Made by a program: the position numbers and the translations under genes
Shown here: piece after piece, positions 60,142 to 64,000 of the stretch
Numbering within the stretch: the first letter of the stretch is position 1
How the letters are laid out: every line of letters starts with the position of its first letter
Assembly (NCBI GenBank): GCA_028821515.1
Contig: JAPPGA010000063.1
Coordinates: forward strand, 37,421 to 101,420
Direction of reading: 5' to 3'
DNA length: 64,000 bases
Origin: Gammaproteobacteria bacterium
Lineage (GTDB): Bacteria > Pseudomonadota > Gammaproteobacteria > Pseudomonadales > Azotimanducaceae
Notes under the pieces: model-generated
What the model was told of the DNA's origin: nothing
The model's database searches: none
What the model saw: the letters and a program-made list of their open reading frames with translations, nothing else

Positions 60142-60903
60142 TTAGCGTTTCAGCAGCACCCGCTTGGCCTCGTTCAGCGTCGCTGCGAGAAAAGTCGATC
60201 CGCCCCGGTCGGGATGCAGTCTCTGCATGAGCCGGCGATGGGCTTCCACTATTTCCTGCTCGGACGCGCCGGGCTCGAGGCCAAGGATCTCGAGGGCGCG
60301 GGATTCGGTCATGCCGGCGTCCGACGTTGCCCCGGTGCCCCGATCCTGCTCCTGTCCGGCCCCGCCTTGTGCGCTGCCGAAACGCCGTTCCATGTACGTG
60401 TCCAACAGGGGCGCGGACTGCGAATCCGTGAGCGTCGCGCGTAGCGTTCGCAACTCGTCGAGACCCATCCCGGAAAGCCGGCGGCCCTGAAACTGGCCGG
60501 CGAGCACATCTCCATCCATCTCGCCGGAGGCGTGATGCAGGGTCATCTTGAGGTCACCCGTCTGCACTTCGGAGTGTTCCGGCGCGCCGCCCGGCGCTGC
60601 GCCTGGTGCCGCTCCCGGTGAATGGGAGAACGCCTGGCCTGCCATGGGCGCGAACCGCCGCAAGATCTGCCAGATGGGCATGAACGCAAGCAAACGGCGA
60701 AGGAACGGGAATATGGCCGCTCCGAGGGCTACCAGCCAGTGAAGGCGACCCGTCGCCGCCAGCAGCAGGAGTCCCACCACGAGCGCGATGGTTGCAGCCG
60801 TGAGGAGCGCCGCGTGGCCCTTCGGCTGCGCCTTGAGCCATAGAAGCCGCACGAGCAGGAAGAACCCGACCGCCGCCAGAATGCCGGCCAACGCAACGAT
60901 CAT
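60142..60903 (-). CDS. Membrane-anchored J-domain protein
   Basis: The 253-residue protein has two membrane segments (LAGILAAVGFFLLVRLLW; AALLTAATIALVVGLLLLAAT) and a third hydrophobic stretch, an Ala/Pro/Gly linker, and a C-terminal J domain (residues about 195-253). ALEILGLEPGASEQEIVEAHRRLMQRLHPDRGGS holds the HPD motif that stimulates DnaK. This Tim14-like layout suggests recruitment of DnaK to the membrane. The ATG at 60903 overlaps the VWA gene stop, so the two are co-expressed. Confidence 0.85.
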   Translation of the reverse strand: MIVALAGILAAVGFFLLVRLLWLKAQPKGHAALLTAATIALVVGLLLLAATGRLHWLVALGAAIFPFLRRLLAFMPIWQILRRFAPMAGQAFSHSPGAAPGAAPGGAPEHSEVQTGDLKMTLHHASGEMDGDVLAGQFQGRRLSGMGLDELRTLRATLTDSQSAPLLDTYMERRFGSAQGGAGQEQDRGTGATSDAGMTESRALEILGLEPGASEQEIVEAHRRLMQRLHPDRGGSTFLAATLNEAKRVLLKR

Positions 60904-61583
60904 TGATCGATTTGCGTCAGCAGCTTGCGCGCCATCGGATTGTTCAAGGCTGTTTCGAGCCCGGAGCGGCCCTGCGCCGCGTAAGCGGCGACCGCCCGCA
61001 ACAGTTCCCGCAATTCCTGCGCGCTTCCCGGCCGGAATGGTACGTGGGCGCCCCGCGTGATCCGCGCAAGTTCCGCAAACGCCCGCGCAGCATCGCGATC
61101 GTTCCCCTCCTGGAAGATGAACATCGGCACACCGTGGACGGCAAGCTGTCCCGCGGCGGCGACCACTTCGGTCGGGTTTTCTTCGAAACAGTCGCCGACG
61201 AGCACCAGGGCGCGAATCGGGTGTGCTGCACACTCGCGGCGCGCGTGCTCCACTACCCGCAGGACCTGCGTCCTGCCGCCCAGGCAGCGAACGCCGAGCA
61301 TCGTGTTGAGCAGCGCATCCGGCGTGGATTTCCAGGGAGAGGCCCGGAACTCGTTAAAGCCTCGAAAGTAGACGAGCTGTACGAGGATGTTGCCGACATC
61401 CCGAACCGCGCCGAACAGTTCCGCTTGCAGCGAGCAGGCGAGGTCCCAGGTGGGGGACCGGCTGGCGGTGGCGTCCATGGCGAAGATGAGACGCTGCGTG
61501 GTGCCCTGCACCGGTGGCTTTATCGCCGCCGCTTTGGCCAGGAACTGGTTGATCCTGGTTTCAGATGATGGAAGTTCTTTCAT
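60900..61583 (-). CDS. VWA-domain-like protein
   Basis: Soluble protein of 227 residues with a von Willebrand A fold pattern: RLIFAMDATASRSPTWDLA (MIDAS-like DxTxS), VQLVYFRGFNEF, GGRTQVLRVVEHA and IRALVLVGDCFEE. The MIDAS is DATAS in place of DxSxS. It overlaps the J-domain gene by 4 bp; the pair probably forms a chaperone-linked complex (inference). Confidence 0.78.
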   Translation of the reverse strand: MKELPSSETRINQFLAKAAAIKPPVQGTTQRLIFAMDATASRSPTWDLACSLQAELFGAVRDVGNILVQLVYFRGFNEFRASPWKSTPDALLNTMLGVRCLGGRTQVLRVVEHARRECAAHPIRALVLVGDCFEENPTEVVAAAGQLAVHGVPMFIFQEGNDRDAARAFAELARITRGAHVPFRPGSAQELRELLRAVAAYAAQGRSGLETALNNPMARKLLTQIDQ

Positions 61584-61646
61584 CTTTCGTGATCAACAGG
61601 GGACAGCGGGCATCAACAGCCCTATCATGCCAATGACAGGTTGCTC

Positions 61647-61856
61647 ATGGAAACGAATTTGGAAGAAGCGGATACAGTGAAATGGCTGGAGGAGCTCAAG
61701 GTCGAGCATCGAGACCTGGACGAAGTGATTCGTTACCTGATCGAGACCGGCCACCACGATCTCATGCGAATCCAACGATTGAAAAAGAGGAAACTGCGTC
61801 TGAAGGATACGATCAGTCGGCTTCAGAGTGGCCTCATCCCGGATCTGGACGCCTGA
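61647..61856 (+). CDS. DUF465 (YdcH-like) small helical protein
   Basis: The 69-residue protein is a helical hairpin: LKVEHRDLDEVIRYL, then DLMRIQRLKKRKLRLKDTISRLQ, the typical DUF465 pattern. The ATG at 61647 is preferred over the TTG at 61641. Function is unknown. It is divergent from the VWA gene with about 60 bp between. Confidence 0.8.
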   Translation: METNLEEADTVKWLEELKVEHRDLDEVIRYLIETGHHDLMRIQRLKKRKLRLKDTISRLQSGLIPDLDA

Positions 61857-61950
61857 ACTCGTAGTCCACCGTCACGCAGGTGGATCGCCTAGCACGCACG
61901 CGTGACCCTGGACCTCCGGGAACCCGCTGGGGCCCGGCCCTAACGAACTG

Positions 61951-62874
61951 ATGCGCATTTCGCGCGACATGGCAGGCATGCGGACGGAACATTCACTCAC
62001 GGTCGCGATTTCGTCCAGGGCATTGTTCAACCTTGACGAAAGTAACCGCGTCTTCGAAGACCAGGGGCTCGAGGCCTACCGCAAGTACCAGATCGAGCGG
62101 GAAGACGAGGTGCTTGAGCCTGGCGACGCGTTCCCCCTGGTTAAAAAACTAATAAATATCAATAAGCTATTAGGTAAAAGTAGAGTTGATGTCATATTGT
62201 TGTCGCGCAACTCCGCGGACACGGGCCTGAGAATCTTCAACTCCATTCGCGCGCATGGCCTGGACATTCAGCGAGCCGCGTTTGGCGGCGGCGCGAATCC
62301 ATACCGCTATGTGCAGGCGTTCAATTGTGACCTGTTCCTGTCCACGGTCGCGGAGGATGTTGCCCAGGCCCTGACGAGCGGGGTGGCGGCGGCGACGATT
62401 TTTGGAACCACCTGGTCTGACCGCGAACCGACCGAACTCCGGATCGCCTTCGACGGTGACGGAGTGGTTTTCTCGGACCAGGCGGAGCGGGTGTTCCAGG
62501 CGTCCGGACTTGACGCTTTCACCGAAAGCGAGGCCGCCGCAGCGGACGAACCGCTGGAAGGGGGCCCCTTCAAGTCGTTTCTCGCCGGCCTCGAGGCCCT
62601 GCAGCGCGAATTCCCCCAGGGCAACTGTCCCATCCGCACGGCCCTTGTGACGGCGCGGGGCGCTCCGGCCCACGAGCGGGTTATCAAGACCCTGCGCGCC
62701 TGGAACGTCCGCCTCGACGAATGCCTATTCCTTGGCGGACGTGACAAGACTGAGTTTCTGAAGGCGTTCGCGGCGGACGTGTTCTTTGACGACCAGGCGC
62801 GCGTCTGTGATGAGGCGCGTGGCCACCTGACAACGGGCCACGTACCGCACGGCACGATGAACGCCAGCGACTAA
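61951..62874 (+). CDS. 5'-nucleotidase (PF06189 type)
   Basis: Predicted nucleotide phosphohydrolase of 307 residues. The family pattern includes LTVAISSRALFNLDESN, VILLSRNSADTGLRIFNSI, the HAD-like RIAFDGDGVVFSDQAE (near residues 168-183), and GGRDKTEFLKAFAADVFFDDQ. Likely substrates are nucleoside monophosphates. A 67-bp AT-rich patch at 62139-62205 uses rare codons (CTA, ATA, TTA) in the segment VKKLININKLLGKSRVDVI, unlike the rest of the gene. Start ATG 61951; a Met at residue 7 or 10 is also possible. Confidence 0.85.
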   Translation: MRISRDMAGMRTEHSLTVAISSRALFNLDESNRVFEDQGLEAYRKYQIEREDEVLEPGDAFPLVKKLININKLLGKSRVDVILLSRNSADTGLRIFNSIRAHGLDIQRAAFGGGANPYRYVQAFNCDLFLSTVAEDVAQALTSGVAAATIFGTTWSDREPTELRIAFDGDGVVFSDQAERVFQASGLDAFTESEAAAADEPLEGGPFKSFLAGLEALQREFPQGNCPIRTALVTARGAPAHERVIKTLRAWNVRLDECLFLGGRDKTEFLKAFAADVFFDDQARVCDEARGHLTTGHVPHGTMNASD

Positions 62875-62905
62875 CTGCACTAGATATGCTGTTAAGGTGT
62901 ATCTA

Positions 62906-62934
62906 TTGCATTTGTAAGTCTGTTGCGTTATATC
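62906..62934 (+). promoter_or_regulatory. Candidate cysB promoter
   Basis: TTGCAT at 62906-62911, 17 bases, then TATATC at 62929-62934, in an AT-rich stretch. Transcription would start about 62941, at or next to the GTG of cysB, which implies a leaderless or nearly leaderless mRNA. Confidence 0.5.
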
Positions 62935-62941
62935 AAGTGTC

Positions 62942-63916
62942 GTGAAACTTCAACAACTGCGATACGTTTGGGAAATTGCGAACCATGACCTGAACGTGTC
63001 CGCAACGGCAGAGAGCCTCTACACGTCCCAGCCGGGCATCAGCAAGCAGGTCCGGATGCTCGAGGACGAGCTCGGCGTTCAGATATTCGCCCGCAACGGC
63101 AAGCGCCTGACCCATATGACGGCAGCGGGCGAAGTCATTGTCGAGATGGCGCGGGACGTTCTCTACGACGTGGAGAACATCAGGCGTGCCGCCGAGGAAT
63201 ACAGCAACGAGCGCCGGGGGAACCTGGCGATCGCGACGACGCATACGCAGGCCCGGTATGCGCTGCCGCCTGTAATAGAGGCATTTCGGGCCGAATACCC
63301 GGAAGTCGCGCTGCACATGAACCAGGGGACGCCCGAGCAGATCGCGAGGCTGGCGGAAACCGGAGAGGCGGAGTTCGCGATCGCGACCGAGGGACTCGAA
63401 CATTTCAACAACCTGATCATGATGCCCTGCTACCGTTGGACACGCACGGTCGTGGTCCCGAATGACCATCCCCTGGCTTCGAAACCTTCCATCACCCTGC
63501 AGGATGTCGCCGACCAACCCCTGGTGACGTACGTGTTTGGGTTTACCGGCCACTCCCGCCTCGACGAGGCGTTCCTTGCCGCCGGATATGAGCCGAATAT
63601 CGTCTTTACGGCCACTGACACCGACGTGATCAAGACGTATGTCCGATTGGGACTGGGGATCGGCATCATCGCGACGATGGCCTACGATCCGGAACAGGAC
63701 AACGATCTGACGGCCATCGATGCCAGTCACCTGTTCCGGCCCAGCGTGACCTACATCGGGTGCCGCAAGGGAACCTTCATGCGGCGATTCATGCTGGACT
63801 TCGTCAGCCTGTTCGCTGGCCATTTGACGGACGAACTCGTGCGGGCGGCACTCGCGACGAGCAACAGGACCCGTCGGGAAGCACTCTTCAAGGACGTAGA
63901 GCTACCCGTCCGTTGA
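62942..63916 (+). CDS. cysB: LysR-type regulator CysB
   Basis: Transcriptional activator of sulfur assimilation, responsive to O-/N-acetylserine. The protein has 324 residues, the length of E. coli CysB. The N-terminal helix-turn-helix (ESLYTSQPGISKQVRMLEDELG) is followed by a co-inducer domain with TTHTQARYALPPVI, MNQGTPEQIA and CYRWTRTVVVP, all typical of CysB/Cbl. The start is a GTG with no visible ribosome-binding site. cysI-DUF934 in this window is a likely target. Confidence 0.93.
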   Translation: MKLQQLRYVWEIANHDLNVSATAESLYTSQPGISKQVRMLEDELGVQIFARNGKRLTHMTAAGEVIVEMARDVLYDVENIRRAAEEYSNERRGNLAIATTHTQARYALPPVIEAFRAEYPEVALHMNQGTPEQIARLAETGEAEFAIATEGLEHFNNLIMMPCYRWTRTVVVPNDHPLASKPSITLQDVADQPLVTYVFGFTGHSRLDEAFLAAGYEPNIVFTATDTDVIKTYVRLGLGIGIIATMAYDPEQDNDLTAIDASHLFRPSVTYIGCRKGTFMRRFMLDFVSLFAGHLTDELVRAALATSNRTRREALFKDVELPVR

Positions 63917-63926
63917 GGGTTCTACC

Positions 63927-63949
63927 AGTGTCGTGTGCGACACGACACT
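63927..63949 (+). terminator. Perfect hairpin after cysB
   Basis: AGTGTCGTGT-GCG-ACACGACACT is a 10-bp perfect stem with a 3-base loop, 10 bp after the cysB stop. Only a weak T stretch follows (AATGTTTTG), so it is a possible terminator. A palindromic protein site cannot be excluded. The remaining 50 bases show no gene. Confidence 0.5.
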
Positions 63950-64000
63950 AGACATAATGTTTTGACCTGCCCGTCCTCAAGAGCGTGGATTATCTTGGGG

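Overview
The window is a contiguous piece of a GC-rich gammaproteobacterial chromosome. The evidence is the block leuC-leuD-leuB-asd-fimV-truA-trpF-trpB-trpA-folC-(SPOR)-cvpA-purF, the order tig-clpP-clpX-lon-hupB-ppiD, and the presence of miaE, lpxH, prmB, nfuA, nudC, sohB and cysB. Genus cannot be read from the sequence. The mixture of Pseudomonas-like and Xanthomonas-like gene order suggests a less-studied gammaproteobacterial lineage (inference).

Layout. 0.1-3.8 kb: prmB and aroC, a minus-strand DUF3565-DUF1971 gene with a short overlapping leader ORF, and an alpha/beta hydrolase. 4.0-16.7 kb: a long biosynthetic run for leucine, the aspartate family, tryptophan, folate and purine synthesis, many genes overlapping by 4 bp; accD, often found between trpA and folC, is missing. 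16.8-21.8 kb: a DUF1289 gene, miaE, convergent lpxH-folD, an NnrU-like membrane protein and a DUF3500 protein. 21.85-22.22 kb: tRNA-Pro(TGG), tRNA-Arg(TCT) and tRNA-His(GTG). 22.3-30.7 kb: trigger factor, ClpP, ClpX, Lon, HU and PpiD. 30.7-42.3 kb: lytic transglycosylase, YafS-like methyltransferase, rnhA, dnaQ, a HupE-like membrane protein with a parvulin, nudC, SCP2-like protein, sohB, acuI-like reductase, CPA2 antiporter, and sulfite reductase with DUF934. 42.5-46.1 kb: metH.

46.3-50.4 kb is an accessory island of visibly lower GC. A perfect LexA-type operator (46306-46325) precedes a tightly packed three-gene operon: a class I methyltransferase that is frameshifted in this copy, a compact UvrD/Rep-like ATPase, and a 717-residue protein with about 520 unrecognised residues fused to a C-terminal AlkB dioxygenase domain that resembles ALKBH8. 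I consider this the best candidate for an undescribed, damage-inducible nucleic-acid repair or defence system.

50.5-64.0 kb: nfuA; a DAHP synthase gene preceded by an attenuator whose leader peptide is MAPIGWWFTYFKS; an AddAB-like nuclease-helicase pair; an outer-membrane protein; small membrane, TerB, J-domain, VWA and DUF465 proteins; a 5'-nucleotidase; and cysB. Three copies of a dispersed repeat with the core GTGAAACACGGCG occur at about 12.7, 52.5 and 60.1 kb; the first is translated in frame inside folC.
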